NCBI GenBank assembly: GCA_022486625.1 | Contig: JAKVKH010000017.1 | Location: forward strand, 1 to 64,000 | Reading direction: 5' to 3' | From: Butyrivibrio sp. | GTDB taxonomy: Bacteria > Bacillota > Clostridia > Lachnospirales > Lachnospiraceae | DNA: 64,000 nt | Shown: in pieces, positions 9,269-19,027 of the stretch | Layout: every line of letters begins with the position of its first letter | Numbering within the stretch: position 1 is the stretch's first letter | Position numbers and translations under genes: made by a program | Notes under the pieces: generated by a model | Database searches by the model: none | What the model was told of the DNA's origin: nothing | The model's input: only the letters and a program-made list of their open reading frames with translations

Positions 9269-11119
9269 TCAGACTTCACGTAATATTCTGTCTGCAATCG
9301 ACTGTGCATCAAGCCCCAGCTGCTGCATCAGTATTTCCGGTTTTCCATGTGTCACAAATTCATCCGGAATCGCAATCTGAAGCACCTTTGCCTCTGTTCG
9401 TGCATCATCAAGGCATTCTCTTACCTTTTCACCGAATCCGCCGCTGGCGACATTTTCTTCCATTGTCACAATCAGCAGATGCGTCTTTGCCGCTACCCTG
9501 ACATAATCTGCATCAATCGGTTTCACAAATCGTGCATTCGTCAGAGAACAGTGCAGCCCCTTCTCTTTCAGAATCCGGCGTACTTCTTCCGCTTCCTTCA
9601 CCATACTGCCGACAGCTAACAGCAGAATGTCCTTTTCCTCATAGATCGGCTCTGCCTTACCCATCTCAACAGGTGCGCGGAACTCTTTAAGTCCTGCATA
9701 AGCCTCTCCTCTGGGATACCGTATGGCAATCGGGCCATCGAAATTCACAGCGAACTTCAGCATATCAGAAAGCTCCCACTTGTTCTTTGGTGCCATAATA
9801 TGCATATTGGGCATACTGGACAGATATGACAGATCAAAAATTCCCTGATGCGTTTCTCCATCACTTCCCACCAGTCCTGCACGATCTACTGCAAAAACAA
9901 CCGGCAGGTTCTGAAGACATACATCCTCCATAATCTGATCATAAGCTCTTTGCAGAAATGAAGAATATACCGCAAAAATCGGTTTAAGACCGCCAAGTGC
10001 AAGTCCTGCACTGAATGTCACTGCATGCTCTTCCGCAATTCCCGCGTCAAAAAATCTGTCCGGATACATGTTACGAAACCGCTTTAAACCGGTTCCTTCT
10101 GCCATTGCCGCTGTAATCGCCACCACTTTCGGATCACGCTCTCCCAGCTTACACATGCAGGTGGAAAAAATATCCTGATAATTTGCCGTAGTTCTGTGAT
10201 TTCTGGGGATTCCGTTTTCAATGACAAACGGTTCCGTTCCATGGAATCTTGCAGGATGCCGCTCTGCCGGCTCGTAACCTTTGCCTTTCTTGGTAAGGAC
10301 ATGGATCATGACTGCCTTTTTCACTTTTTTAGCTTCACGGATCTCCCGTTCAAGTGCCTGTACATCATGACCGTCTACCGGTCCCAGGTAGGTAATGCCA
10401 AGATTTTCAAACAGCATTCCGGGAACAAAAAGCTGCTTGAAGCTGTTCTTGGCACGTCTGATATGTGCGATTACTCTTGGCGCACTCTGAAGAGAATTAT
10501 AGACATCTTCTTTCAGGTTCAGATATCCTTCTGCCGTCCGTACACTGTTCAGGTATTTGGACATGCCGCCGATACTTTCCGAAATGGACATGTTATTATC
10601 ATTTAATATGATAATGAAATTTGTCTCCAGCTTGGCTGCATTATTAAGTGCTTCATAAGCAAGGCCGCCGCTTAACGAGCCATCCCCGATGACAGATACC
10701 ACCGTATATTTTGCGCCCTCCAGGTCTCTTGCCTTGACCATTCCAAGTCCTGCAGATACGGAAGTAGAACTGTGCCCCGTATCAAAACTGTCACAGTCGC
10801 TCTCCGACCTTTTCGGGAATCCGCTCATCCCGCCAAACTGACGCAGGTGATCAAATTCATTCTTTCTGCCGGTCAGAATCTTATGTGTATAGCACTGGTG
10901 CCCTACATCCCAGATAATCTTGTCTTCCGGAAGATTCAATGCTCTGTGCAGTGCCATTGTCAGTTCCACCGTACCCAGATTGGATGCCAGATGTCCGCCT
11001 GTCACACTGATTTTTTCGATCAGAAACTGCCTGATTTCTTCCGCAAGCTCCCTCATCTGAGATTCCGGAATCTGTTTGATATCATTCGGCTTTTCTATCT
11101 GATCCAGTAAATTTCCCAT
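9269..11119 (-). CDS. dxs: 1-deoxy-D-xylulose-5-phosphate synthase
   Basis: Thiamine-diphosphate enzyme joining pyruvate and glyceraldehyde 3-phosphate, the entry step of the MEP isoprenoid pathway and a source for thiamine and pyridoxal. The N-terminal TPP domain shows GDGSLSGGLAYEALNNA (about 146-162), the central transketolase domain DAGIAEEHAVTFSAGLA (about 357-373), and a C-terminal transketolase domain follows. Length (616 aa) is normal. It is flanked by ispA upstream (27 bases) and tlyA downstream. Later MEP genes dxr and ispG lie 37-40 kb away in the same window. Confidence 0.97.
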   Translation of the reverse strand: MGNLLDQIEKPNDIKQIPESQMRELAEEIRQFLIEKISVTGGHLASNLGTVELTMALHRALNLPEDKIIWDVGHQCYTHKILTGRKNEFDHLRQFGGMSGFPKRSESDCDSFDTGHSSTSVSAGLGMVKARDLEGAKYTVVSVIGDGSLSGGLAYEALNNAAKLETNFIIILNDNNMSISESIGGMSKYLNSVRTAEGYLNLKEDVYNSLQSAPRVIAHIRRAKNSFKQLFVPGMLFENLGITYLGPVDGHDVQALEREIREAKKVKKAVMIHVLTKKGKGYEPAERHPARFHGTEPFVIENGIPRNHRTTANYQDIFSTCMCKLGERDPKVVAITAAMAEGTGLKRFRNMYPDRFFDAGIAEEHAVTFSAGLALGGLKPIFAVYSSFLQRAYDQIMEDVCLQNLPVVFAVDRAGLVGSDGETHQGIFDLSYLSSMPNMHIMAPKNKWELSDMLKFAVNFDGPIAIRYPRGEAYAGLKEFRAPVEMGKAEPIYEEKDILLLAVGSMVKEAEEVRRILKEKGLHCSLTNARFVKPIDADYVRVAAKTHLLIVTMEENVASGGFGEKVRECLDDARTEAKVLQIAIPDEFVTHGKPEILMQQLGLDAQSIADRILREV

Positions 11120-11146
11120 ATTTAAACCTCCATGGCACGTTTTCCG

Positions 11147-12055
11147 TTACTTTTCTCTGGAAATCAGCCACCTGATCAGCTGCAGAAGGAATGCATCTTC
11201 TTCTCCCAGCTGCTGTGTCAGCCGCACTGCTTCTTCCGAAAGTGCAGCCACATCCTGTTTCGACTTCTCCAGACCGAATAACGTGACATAAGTCGTTTTA
11301 CCATTCTTCTCATCAGAACCGATCGGCTTCCCAAGTTCTTCCTGATTGCCTGTCACATCCAGGATGTCATCCTGAATCTGGAATGCGACTCCGATGTTGT
11401 GACCGATCCGCTGCATTTTCTGTACATCCGCTTCCGCAGCTCCTGCCAGTATCGCACCGATCATCAGTGAACTTTCGATCATTGCAGCAGTTTTATTCTC
11501 GTGAATGAACAGAAGTTCTTCCTGCGTCAGATCGCTGCGCTTTTCCGCCTCGATATCTGCACACTGACCGCCGACCATGCCATAGATTCCGGCCTTCTCG
11601 CCCAGTACCTTAAGTGCTGCAATCAGTCTGTCCTGATGCTCTCCTGCAAAAGCGGATGCCTTAAGAGCAGTTTCAAACGCATAATTTAAAAGCCCGTCTC
11701 CTGCCAGCGTTGCCATTCCTGCACCATATACAGCATGTGTGGTTTTGCGGCCTCTGCGGTACTCATCATTGTCCATTGCCGGAAGATCATCATGTACCAG
11801 TGAATAGGTGTGAATCATTTCCATGGCTGCCATGAACGGCTGTGCCAGTTCCTCCGGTGTTCCATGAAACAGTTCAAAAGACTCACGGAGAAGAACCGGA
11901 CGAAGCCTTTTTCCTCCCGCAAGCACACTGTAATTCATCGCTTCAATTACTGTTTTCTGATTTCCTTCTGCTGCAGGCAGATACTTCTCAATGACCTGTT
12001 CAGCATATTCCACACGCTTCTGCAGCTGGGATTCAAATTCTGTATTTGCAGACAT
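11147..12055 (-). CDS. ispA: Farnesyl diphosphate synthase (polyprenyl synthetase)
   Basis: Trans-prenyltransferase condensing DMAPP with IPP to geranyl and farnesyl diphosphate, the substrate for UppS (50953-51681). Both aspartate-rich motifs are present: DDLPAMDND (about 93-101) and DDILD (about 231-235), as are the GGKRLRP substrate residues near 52. Length (302 aa) is normal. Its ATG directly follows the xseB stop with no gap, so translation is coupled. Confidence 0.94.
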   Translation of the reverse strand: MSANTEFESQLQKRVEYAEQVIEKYLPAAEGNQKTVIEAMNYSVLAGGKRLRPVLLRESFELFHGTPEELAQPFMAAMEMIHTYSLVHDDLPAMDNDEYRRGRKTTHAVYGAGMATLAGDGLLNYAFETALKASAFAGEHQDRLIAALKVLGEKAGIYGMVGGQCADIEAEKRSDLTQEELLFIHENKTAAMIESSLMIGAILAGAAEADVQKMQRIGHNIGVAFQIQDDILDVTGNQEELGKPIGSDEKNGKTTYVTLFGLEKSKQDVAALSEEAVRLTQQLGEEDAFLLQLIRWLISREK

Positions 12056-12280
12056 TTATTCAAAATCCTCTGTTTTTCCGTCAGAAGATATCTTCTGAAC
12101 TTTTTTCTCCACTTTATCAATTGAATCATTGCAGTATTTCAGAAGTTTCATCCCCTCCTGATAGAACCGGAAAGAATCTTCAAGCGAAACATCCTCTTTT
12201 TCCAGCAATGAAATTTTCTTCTCAATTTCTTCAAAGGCCTGTTCTACCGTCATTGCCTTTTCTTCTTTTTTTGCCGCCAT
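12056..12280 (-). CDS. xseB: Exodeoxyribonuclease VII small subunit
   Basis: Small helical subunit of exonuclease VII, which degrades single-stranded DNA from both ends together with XseA. The 74-residue protein shows the family pattern TVEQAFEEIEKKISLLE...EDSFRFYQEGMKLL, predicted to form a helical hairpin. It begins 2 bases after xseA and abuts ispA. Confidence 0.93.
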   Translation of the reverse strand: MAAKKEEKAMTVEQAFEEIEKKISLLEKEDVSLEDSFRFYQEGMKLLKYCNDSIDKVEKKVQKISSDGKTEDFE

Positions 12281-12282
12281 TT

Positions 12283-13485
12283 TCAGATCTCCCCTGTCAC
12301 TCCCGTCACCTTTGTCTGAATCTGTCCGTCTGACACACGAACGCGGATGACATCGCCTTCCGTCACCTGTGTGATACTCCTGATATTTTCGCCTTTTTCA
12401 TTCTCCGCATAGGCATAACCGCCGCTGAGCCTCTCAAGAGGTGAAAGCCCCTTCATTCGTTCAGCATCAAGTGCCAGCTGATGTCTGAAGTTCTGCAGAA
12501 CCTGCTGCATTGCAGCATTCAGCCTGTCTTCACAGTTTGCTGCCCGCATCTGACGATCCCGGACTCTTGACATCGGGCTTAAAAGGGCCAACTCTCTGCC
12601 AAATGCAGCTGCCTTATCTTTTTTCAGCTGCAGCTGCCGTTGAAGCATTTGCATCAGTACTGTCGCATATTCTTCTGTTTTTTCCTGAAAACGGTCATAT
12701 TCAAAGACTGCAAGCTCCGCTGCCGCTGAAGGCGTCGGTGCACGCAGATCTGCCACATAATCCGCAATTGTCGTATCTGTTTCATGTCCCACTGCTGAAA
12801 TGATCGGAATAGGGCTGTTGAATATGGCTTCTGCCACACTTTCCTCATTGAATGCCCATAGATCTTCGATAGACCCGCCGCCACGTCCGACAATGATCAC
12901 ATCTACCGCACGTTCCGATAAAACCTGTATGCCTCTGACGATACTGGCAGCGGCCTGATCTCCCTGCACGATGGCAGGATAAAGAATAATCTGTATATAT
13001 GGATTGCGCCTCGTACTGATATTGATAATGTCCCGAACCGCAGCTCCTGTAGGAGCGGTAACGACACCAAGCGTTCTGATAAAGCGGGGAATCGGCTGCT
13101 TATACTCTTCGGCAAACATCCCCAGTTCTGAAAGTTTTCGCTTTAACTGCTCAAACTTCTCATATAACTGCCCGGCTCCATCCTGTTCAATCTGTCTTGC
13201 GTACAGCTGATACCTGCCATCACGTTCATAAACATCAACCGAACCTGTCACCTGAACCTGCATTCCCTCTTTCAGCTGAAAGGCAAGTCCTCTGCGGCTT
13301 CCCGCAAACATAACGCACGCAATCGCTCCGGCGCCATCCTTAAGCGTAAAATAAATGTGCCCCGAAGTATGATATTTGAGATTGCTGACCTCTCCCTTCA
13401 CTGTTACTGCGTGAAGCAGAAAGTCCTGCGTGAACATGTTTTTAATATATGCATTTACCTGCGATACGGTATATACATTATGCAA
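12283..13485 (-). CDS. xseA: Exodeoxyribonuclease VII large subunit
   Basis: Catalytic subunit of exonuclease VII. An N-terminal OB fold (1-100) is followed by the nuclease domain with [16 protein letters not shown] (about 186-201), [16 protein letters not shown] and [10 protein letters not shown], then a coiled-coil region. Length (400 aa) is slightly below the usual 430-450. The start is a TTG at 13485 that overlaps the end of nusB by 8 bases; no ATG gives the family-typical [14 protein letters not shown]-terminus, and a GGAG lies 12 bases upstream. A rare start plus overlap suggests deliberately low or coupled translation. Confidence 0.93.
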   Translation of the reverse strand: MHNVYTVSQVNAYIKNMFTQDFLLHAVTVKGEVSNLKYHTSGHIYFTLKDGAGAIACVMFAGSRRGLAFQLKEGMQVQVTGSVDVYERDGRYQLYARQIEQDGAGQLYEKFEQLKRKLSELGMFAEEYKQPIPRFIRTLGVVTAPTGAAVRDIINISTRRNPYIQIILYPAIVQGDQAAASIVRGIQVLSERAVDVIIVGRGGGSIEDLWAFNEESVAEAIFNSPIPIISAVGHETDTTIADYVADLRAPTPSAAAELAVFEYDRFQEKTEEYATVLMQMLQRQLQLKKDKAAAFGRELALLSPMSRVRDRQMRAANCEDRLNAAMQQVLQNFRHQLALDAERMKGLSPLERLSGGYAYAENEKGENIRSITQVTEGDVIRVRVSDGQIQTKVTGVTGEI

Positions 13486-13876
13486 ATTTAGCCAACACTC
13501 CGTTTACAAATGCAGCAGAACCATCCTGCCCGAATTTCTTGGCCAGTTCTACTGCCTCATTGATTGCAACACCGGTAGGTACTGTTTCATCATATTTGAT
13601 TTCATAGATTGCCAGACGGATAATGGTAAGATCTACCTTTGCCATACGTCCGGTATCCCACCCAAGTGTTTCCTCATTGATCATTGCATCAATATCATAC
13701 AGCTTTGACGCAATTTTTTCATATTTTTCCTTTACTTCCTCTGCATCTGCAGCAGAAAGCTTTGGTTCATTTGTCGCAATAAACAGATCTTCCTGTTCTT
13801 CCATATCCTTCATTGAATTAAATTCCACACGGAAAAGCAGTTTAAATACCTGCTCTCTTATCTCACTTCTATTCAT
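13478..13876 (-). CDS. nusB: Transcription antitermination protein NusB
   Basis: All-helical RNA-binding factor that, with NusE/S10, forms the antitermination complex on rRNA operons. Family features: [13 protein letters not shown] at the N-terminus, [17 protein letters not shown] in the middle and a late [14 protein letters not shown] helix. I take the ATG at 13876 (MNRSEIREQ); an ATG 4 codons upstream lacks a ribosome site. It is 21 bases after the asp23 gene and overlaps xseA by 8 bases, the same asp23-nusB-xseA order as Bacillus. Confidence 0.94.
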   Translation of the reverse strand: MNRSEIREQVFKLLFRVEFNSMKDMEEQEDLFIATNEPKLSAADAEEVKEKYEKIASKLYDIDAMINEETLGWDTGRMAKVDLTIIRLAIYEIKYDETVPTGVAINEAVELAKKFGQDGSAAFVNGVLAKFA

Positions 13877-13897
13877 AATCACTCTCATTCTGCTTTT

Positions 13898-14281
13898 TCA
13901 GGCCTGCGGCATTGTAATTCCGGCAATCCGGATATTCACATCCACAACCTCAAGACCTGTCATATTTTCAACTGCTGTTTTTACACGTGTCTGTGCTTTC
14001 TGGCAGGTTGCCGGAATATTGTATCCATATCCCATCAGAATGGATAAGTCTACTCTTACCTTGCTGCCGTCAAAAAGGACCTTCACTCCCTTGGACAGAT
14101 TTCTGTATCCTACTCTGCTCATCAGTTCACTGGTAATATTTCCTGCCATGGCAGAAACACCATCGATCTCCATCGCTGCAAGAGCTGCAATCATTCCAAT
14201 AACATCATTTGCAATCTTAACGGTTCCGATATCCGCATTATCTCTTAATGTGAATGTATTGCTGTCTGTATTTTTTTCCAT
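13898..14281 (-). CDS. Asp23/Gls24 family envelope stress protein
   Basis: 127-residue member of the Asp23/Gls24 family (Bacillus YqhY type), which associates with the inner face of the membrane and, in yqhY, is linked to fatty-acid synthesis control. Typical features are IANDVIGMIAALAAMEIDGVSAM near residues 22-44 and the C-terminal VVDVNIRIAGITMP. First gene of the nusB-xse-dxs-recN-pcrA cluster, with AT-rich promoter sequence just upstream. Confidence 0.9.
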   Translation of the reverse strand: MEKNTDSNTFTLRDNADIGTVKIANDVIGMIAALAAMEIDGVSAMAGNITSELMSRVGYRNLSKGVKVLFDGSKVRVDLSILMGYGYNIPATCQKAQTRVKTAVENMTGLEVVDVNIRIAGITMPQA

Positions 14282-14344
14282 AACAACGCCTCTTTCTGCC
14301 TGTATCAGTCAATTCGATGCTGTGGCATTACATTTGAGTTTATA

Positions 14345-14390
14345 TAAAGTCATTATACATAAAATTATACATTTTGCATAGATTGAATTG
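14345..14390 (-). promoter_or_regulatory. Candidate promoter for the asp23-nusB operon
   Basis: Two TATAAT hexamers lie 12 bases apart on the minus strand (plus coordinates 14352-14357 and 14364-14369) in very AT-rich DNA. No strong -35 box is at the ideal distance, so which one is used is open. Confidence 0.4.
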
Positions 14391-14545
14391 GGAATTTGGC
14401 TTCAAACAATATCCGCAGCCTTCATGATACATACTTCAGAAGAATAACGCAGATTGCGTATTCACAGAGAATTTCGTAAATTCATGCAGGGCCGTCCGCA
14501 GACCCGATTTCCGGGACGATCCTGCATAAAAATGAATACCACTAA

Positions 14546-16144
14546 TCAGTTCTTCCTGAATTCAGAAAGAACAAGACCCTTATTTCGCTCTACTGTCATT
14601 CCGACACTCCACTCATTTACAAACAGCAGAAGCGGCCTGTCGTTCATATCCTTGATCTTCTTCATATCTGATGTGCCGACCAGCTTTGCCATATCCACAT
14701 CCGGCGTATCCACCCATCGAATATATTCATACGGCAGCATGTCAAGATAAATCTCCACATTATACTCTGTATCCAGTCTGAATTTCAGAACATCAAACTG
14801 CAGTACACCGACAACGCCGACGATGATTTCTTCCAGTCCCATATTATATTCCTGGAAAATCTGAATTGCACCTTCCTGCGCGATCTGCGTAATTCCCTTT
14901 ACGAACTGCTTACGCTTCATCGTATCCACCTGCCGCACTCTTGCAAAGTGCTCCGGTGCAAATGTCGGGATTCCTTCATACTTTACATCATCTTTCGGCA
15001 TACATACCGTATCTCCGATAGAAAACATCCCGGGATCAAAGACGCCCATGATATCTCCCGCATAGGCTTCACTTAAAATTTTTCTCTCATCAGCCATCAG
15101 CTGCTGCGGCTGTGACAGACGCATCACTCTTCCGCTCTGCACATGTTTTACTTCCATGTTGGCATCATATCTTCCAGAACAGATTCTCATAAATGCCACA
15201 CGATCACGATGTGCCTTATTCATGTTGGCCTGTATTTTGAAGACAAATGCCGTAAAATTATGATCCACAGGATCAATAATATCTTCTCCGGACATTCTTC
15301 CAACCGGCGGTGTCGCCATCTGCAGGAAATGATGAAGGAAAATTTCCACACCGAAATTCTGAAGTGCGGATCCGAAAAATACCGGTGTCAGTTTTCCGGC
15401 ACGTACCGCATCAATATCAAACTGTGCACCCGCACCATCCAGAAGCTCAATTTCAGACTTCAGCGTTTCAAAGGCCTCAGTACCGACATACTGATCAATC
15501 ATCTTCTGATCATCAAGTGAAATAAAGGTTTCCGTACCTTCCTTGGTTCCCTTCATGGTATCCGCAAAGGTAACAATCCTGTCTTCCTGTCTGTCATAGA
15601 TTCCCTTAAAGTTCTTACCGGAACCAAGCGGCCAGTTCATCGGACAGGTTTCAATGCCAAGATTTCCTTCAATATCGCTCAGCAAATCAAAGGTATCCAT
15701 TGCATCACGATCCATTTTATTGATAAAGGTAAAAATCGGGATATGACGCATGGTACATACCTTGAACAGTTTTTTGGTCTGTGCCTCAACACCCTTTGAT
15801 GCATCAATAACCATGACTGCAGAATCCGCAGCCATCAGTGTACGGTAGGTGTCTTCTGAGAAATCCTGATGTCCGGGAGTATCCAGAATATTAATGCAAC
15901 AGTCTTCATAATTGAACTGCAGAACGGAAGAAGTAACAGAAATACCTCTCTGCTTCTCAATTTCCATCCAGTCAGATACGGCATGCTTTGAAGTTGCCTT
16001 TCCCTTAACACTTCCGGCCTGATTGATTGCTCCTCCGTATAACAGGAACTTCTCTGTCAGTGTTGTTTTTCCTGCATCAGGATGTGAAATAATGGCAAAG
16101 GTTCTTCTTCTGTTGATTTCATCGGCTACTTTATTATTGCTCAT
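14546..16144 (-). CDS. prfC: Peptide chain release factor 3
   Basis: Translational GTPase that removes RF1/RF2 from the ribosome after termination. G1 HPDAGKTTLTEK, the RF3-type switch II DTPGHQDFSEDTYR, G4 NKMDR, then EF-Tu-like domain II and the RF3 C-terminal domain. Length (532 aa) is standard. AAAGGAG stands 10 bases before the ATG. It is flanked by about 250-base gaps on both sides and is likely its own transcription unit between the two large operons. Confidence 0.95.
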   Translation of the reverse strand: MSNNKVADEINRRRTFAIISHPDAGKTTLTEKFLLYGGAINQAGSVKGKATSKHAVSDWMEIEKQRGISVTSSVLQFNYEDCCINILDTPGHQDFSEDTYRTLMAADSAVMVIDASKGVEAQTKKLFKVCTMRHIPIFTFINKMDRDAMDTFDLLSDIEGNLGIETCPMNWPLGSGKNFKGIYDRQEDRIVTFADTMKGTKEGTETFISLDDQKMIDQYVGTEAFETLKSEIELLDGAGAQFDIDAVRAGKLTPVFFGSALQNFGVEIFLHHFLQMATPPVGRMSGEDIIDPVDHNFTAFVFKIQANMNKAHRDRVAFMRICSGRYDANMEVKHVQSGRVMRLSQPQQLMADERKILSEAYAGDIMGVFDPGMFSIGDTVCMPKDDVKYEGIPTFAPEHFARVRQVDTMKRKQFVKGITQIAQEGAIQIFQEYNMGLEEIIVGVVGVLQFDVLKFRLDTEYNVEIYLDMLPYEYIRWVDTPDVDMAKLVGTSDMKKIKDMNDRPLLLFVNEWSVGMTVERNKGLVLSEFRKN

Positions 16145-16337
16145 CTCTTTATAACTCCTTTTTCTTCGTTTGAATTTCAGCTTCGATTATCAGGTTTCAT
16201 CATAAAGAGTGGTTACAACATGGACATACCCTCACATTTCGGTTCAATATGGGAAAAACAGCTGTCTTTGATCATAATATAAACCCATCCCATATCTGTC
16301 TCCTTTTTCTCAAACAAATTCACAATAACCTGCATAA

Positions 16338-16374
16338 GGGACCGGCATGCATAAAGCCTCCGCACGCCGGTCCC
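16338..16374 (-). terminator. Hairpin after pnp
   Basis: A 9-bp perfect GC-rich stem GGGACCGGC/GCCGGTCCC (16338-16346 with 16366-16374) lies 22 bases past the pnp stop. It lacks a long U-run on the minus strand, so it may be a weak terminator or a 3'-end stabiliser. Confidence 0.5.
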
Positions 16375-16395
16375 CTTCTGCAGAACAATTCTGTC

Positions 16396-18486
16396 TTACT
16401 GCTGTGCAACATCCTTCATGGAAAAACTGATTCTGCCCATACGATCCTTACCAAGGCATACTACAGTCACCTCATCACCAAGTGACAGAACATCTTCTAC
16501 ATGCTCAATTCTGTTCTTGGAAATCTTACTGATATGAACCATGCCTTCCTTACCAGGAGCGAATTCAATAAATGCACCGAAATCCTTGATGCTGACAACC
16601 TTGCCCTTGAAGATCTGGCCCTGTTCAAACTCAGTTACAATAATCTTGATCATATCCATTGCGTTCTGGATCTTATCCTTATCCTCACCGCAGATGGAAA
16701 CCTTGCCGTCATCTGTAATGTCAATCTTCACACCGGTACGGGCAATAATCTCATTAATTGTCTTACCACGCTGTCCGACAACATCGCCGATCTTCTCAGG
16801 ACTGATCTGCATGGAAACAATCTTCGGAGCATATTTGCTGACTTCCTTACGAGGTTCTGCAATGCAGGGTTCCATAATATTTGTCAGAATATATTCTCTT
16901 GCATCCTTGCAGTGTGCAATGGCTGTTTCAACGATCGGTCTTGTCAGACCATGAATCTTGATATCCATCTGAATGGCAGTAATTCCGTCATGTGTACCGG
17001 CAACCTTGAAATCCATGTCTCCGAAGAAATCTTCAAGACCCTGAATATCTGTCAGAACGATGAAATCATCATCTGTATCGCCTGTTACCAGACCACAGCT
17101 GATACCTGCTACCGGCTTCTTAAGCGGAACACCTGCTGCCATCAGTGACATTGTAGATGCACAGATGGAAGCCTGTGAAGTAGAACCGTTGGACTCAAAT
17201 GTCTCGGATACGCATCTGATGGAATAAGGGAACTCTTCCTTGGACGGCAGAACCGGAACGAGTGCTCTTTCCGCAAGTGCACCATGACCGATTTCACGAC
17301 GTCCCGGTCCTCTGCTGACCTTTGTTTCACCAACAGAATAAGACGGGAAATTATACTGATGAAGATATCTCTTCTCATTCACAAAACTGTCGAGGCCTTC
17401 CACCTTCTGCATTTCAGAAAGAGGAGCCAGTGTGCAGACATCACAGATCTGTGTCTGTCCACGTGTGAACATGGCGCTGCCGTGTACTCTCGGGATCAGA
17501 TCGATTTCTGCTGAAAGAGGTCTGATCTGTGTGATCTCACGTCCATCAGGTCTCTTGTGATCCTTGAGGATCATCTTACGTACGGTCTTCTTCTCATACT
17601 GATAAATTGCTTCGCCAAGAACCGCCAGCCAGTCTTCATGATCAGCAAAAGCTTCTGTCAGTCTGTCTGTGATCTGGGCAATATTTGCTTCACGAACCTG
17701 CTTTTCGTCTGTAAATACAGCTGTTTCCATTTCTGCCGGAGGAACGATCTCCTTCATGGCATCGAACAGCTCCTGCGGAACTGCGCAGCTTGTATATGCA
17801 GCTTTCGGCTTGCCTACTTCAGCAACGATACCCTTAATGAACTCAATGACCTGAAGGTTTACTTCATGAGCCTTGTAGATGGCTTCAATCATCTTGCTTT
17901 CCGGGATTTCATCTGCTCCGGCTTCGATCATGATAACCTTCTGACCTACAGATGCCACTGTCAGGTTCAGATCGCCTTCATCCCACTGTTTCTGAGACGG
18001 GTTCACGATCAGCTCCCCATCAATCATACCGATCTGTGTCATTGCACACGGACCGTCAAACGGTAAATCCGAGATGGAAAGCGCTACGGAAGAACCGATC
18101 ATAGCCAGAAGTTCAGGACGGCATTCCGGATCAACTGCCATTACCATATCATCAATGGTAACATCATTACGATAATCTTTCGGGAACAGAGGACGTATCG
18201 GTCTGTCAATTACACGGCTGGTCAGAACTGAATTCTCAGAAGCCTTGCCTTCTCTCTTATTGAATCCACCCGGGAACTTTCCGATGGAATACATCTTCTC
18301 TTCATACTCAACGCTCAGCGGGAAGAAATCAATACCATCTCTCGGCTTAGCTGACGCAGTTGCCGTACAGAGAACCGTTGTATCTCCATACTGCATGAAT
18401 GCACATCCGTTAGCCTGCTTGCCTACCTTGCCGATCTCCACGCGAAGTGTACGACCAGCCAGTTCCATTGTATAAGTTTTATACAT
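16396..18486 (-). CDS. pnp: Polyribonucleotide nucleotidyltransferase (PNPase)
   Basis: Phosphorolytic 3'-5' exoribonuclease and degradosome component. Two RNase PH domains (about 1-225 and 310-540; RPIRPLFPKDY and FPYSIRCVSETFESNGSTSQAS visible), a KH domain (about 553-615) and a C-terminal S1 domain (about 622-690). Length (696 aa) is normal. It lies downstream of rpsO, with a terminator-like hairpin and a second small hairpin in the leader; in other bacteria PNPase trims its own leader. AGGAGAG site before the ATG. Confidence 0.97.
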   Translation of the reverse strand: MYKTYTMELAGRTLRVEIGKVGKQANGCAFMQYGDTTVLCTATASAKPRDGIDFFPLSVEYEEKMYSIGKFPGGFNKREGKASENSVLTSRVIDRPIRPLFPKDYRNDVTIDDMVMAVDPECRPELLAMIGSSVALSISDLPFDGPCAMTQIGMIDGELIVNPSQKQWDEGDLNLTVASVGQKVIMIEAGADEIPESKMIEAIYKAHEVNLQVIEFIKGIVAEVGKPKAAYTSCAVPQELFDAMKEIVPPAEMETAVFTDEKQVREANIAQITDRLTEAFADHEDWLAVLGEAIYQYEKKTVRKMILKDHKRPDGREITQIRPLSAEIDLIPRVHGSAMFTRGQTQICDVCTLAPLSEMQKVEGLDSFVNEKRYLHQYNFPSYSVGETKVSRGPGRREIGHGALAERALVPVLPSKEEFPYSIRCVSETFESNGSTSQASICASTMSLMAAGVPLKKPVAGISCGLVTGDTDDDFIVLTDIQGLEDFFGDMDFKVAGTHDGITAIQMDIKIHGLTRPIVETAIAHCKDAREYILTNIMEPCIAEPRKEVSKYAPKIVSMQISPEKIGDVVGQRGKTINEIIARTGVKIDITDDGKVSICGEDKDKIQNAMDMIKIIVTEFEQGQIFKGKVVSIKDFGAFIEFAPGKEGMVHISKISKNRIEHVEDVLSLGDEVTVVCLGKDRMGRISFSMKDVAQQ

Positions 18487-18590
18487 CCTCTCTCCTTTTC
18501 CTGCTCATCCGTATCACTTCTTTGCGAAGGTACGTGTGCAGCTCTTCTTCTCGATATTTTTACATCCGGCTTCATGCCGGTTTTGTGCTT

Positions 18591-18634
18591 AAAAAAAGGC
18601 GGAAAACTGATACGTTTCAGTTTGATCCGCCTTT
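18591..18634 (-). terminator. Intrinsic terminator between rpsO and pnp
   Basis: The inverted repeat AAAGGCGGA...ACTGA/TCAGT...TCCGCCTTT is followed on the minus strand by seven T residues, 11 bases after the rpsO stop. It should reduce read-through into pnp. A second hairpin, CCGGC/GCCGG near 18566-18580, lies in the pnp leader. Confidence 0.85.
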
Positions 18635-18645
18635 AATTATCTGAA

Positions 18646-18912
18646 TTACTTTCTCAGACCAAGTTCATCGATCAGCTTACGATATCTCTCAATATCCTTA
18701 TCCTTAAGATAAGCAAGAAGTCCACGTCTCTGACCAACCATCTTCAGAAGACCTCTTCTTGAATGATGATCCTTGGGATTTTTGCTGAGGTGCTCATTCA
18801 GCTCCAGAATTCTTGATGTCAGAACTGCGATCTGAACTTCCGGTGAACCTGTATCACCAGCGGATCTTGCATACTTGTTGATAACTTCTGTTTTCTTTTC
18901 TTTTGAAATCAT
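18646..18912 (-). CDS. rpsO: 30S ribosomal protein S15
   Basis: Primary 16S rRNA-binding protein of the central domain. 88 residues, all helical, with the conserved [38 protein letters not shown] and LIDELGLRK. The start is the ATG at 18912, 7 bases after AGGAG, giving the canonical MISKEKK; an in-frame ATG 7 codons upstream overlaps that site and is not used here. Terminator immediately downstream; likely leader-based autoregulation upstream. Confidence 0.97.
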   Translation of the reverse strand: MISKEKKTEVINKYARSAGDTGSPEVQIAVLTSRILELNEHLSKNPKDHHSRRGLLKMVGQRRGLLAYLKDKDIERYRKLIDELGLRK

Positions 18913-18941
18913 TTCATTTCTCCTTTTCTTCAATTCGCCGT

Positions 18942-19015
18942 ATACTGGGAATGGGTCAGAGTGTCCCGATTCCAGGTATCGGTAATATCCTTTAATTGCT
19001 TACACAACCAATTAA
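18942..19015 (-). promoter_or_regulatory. Candidate S15 autoregulatory leader
   Basis: The 115-nt rpsO leader has two imperfect to perfect hairpins: CTGGAATCGGG against CCCATTCCCAG (18942-18955 with 18965-18979) and TTAATTG against CAATTAA (18992-18998 with 19009-19015). S15 is known to repress its own synthesis through structured leaders in several phyla, with differing RNA shapes. This one was not matched to a known model. Confidence 0.4.
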
Positions 19016-19027
19016 CTTTATCACAGC

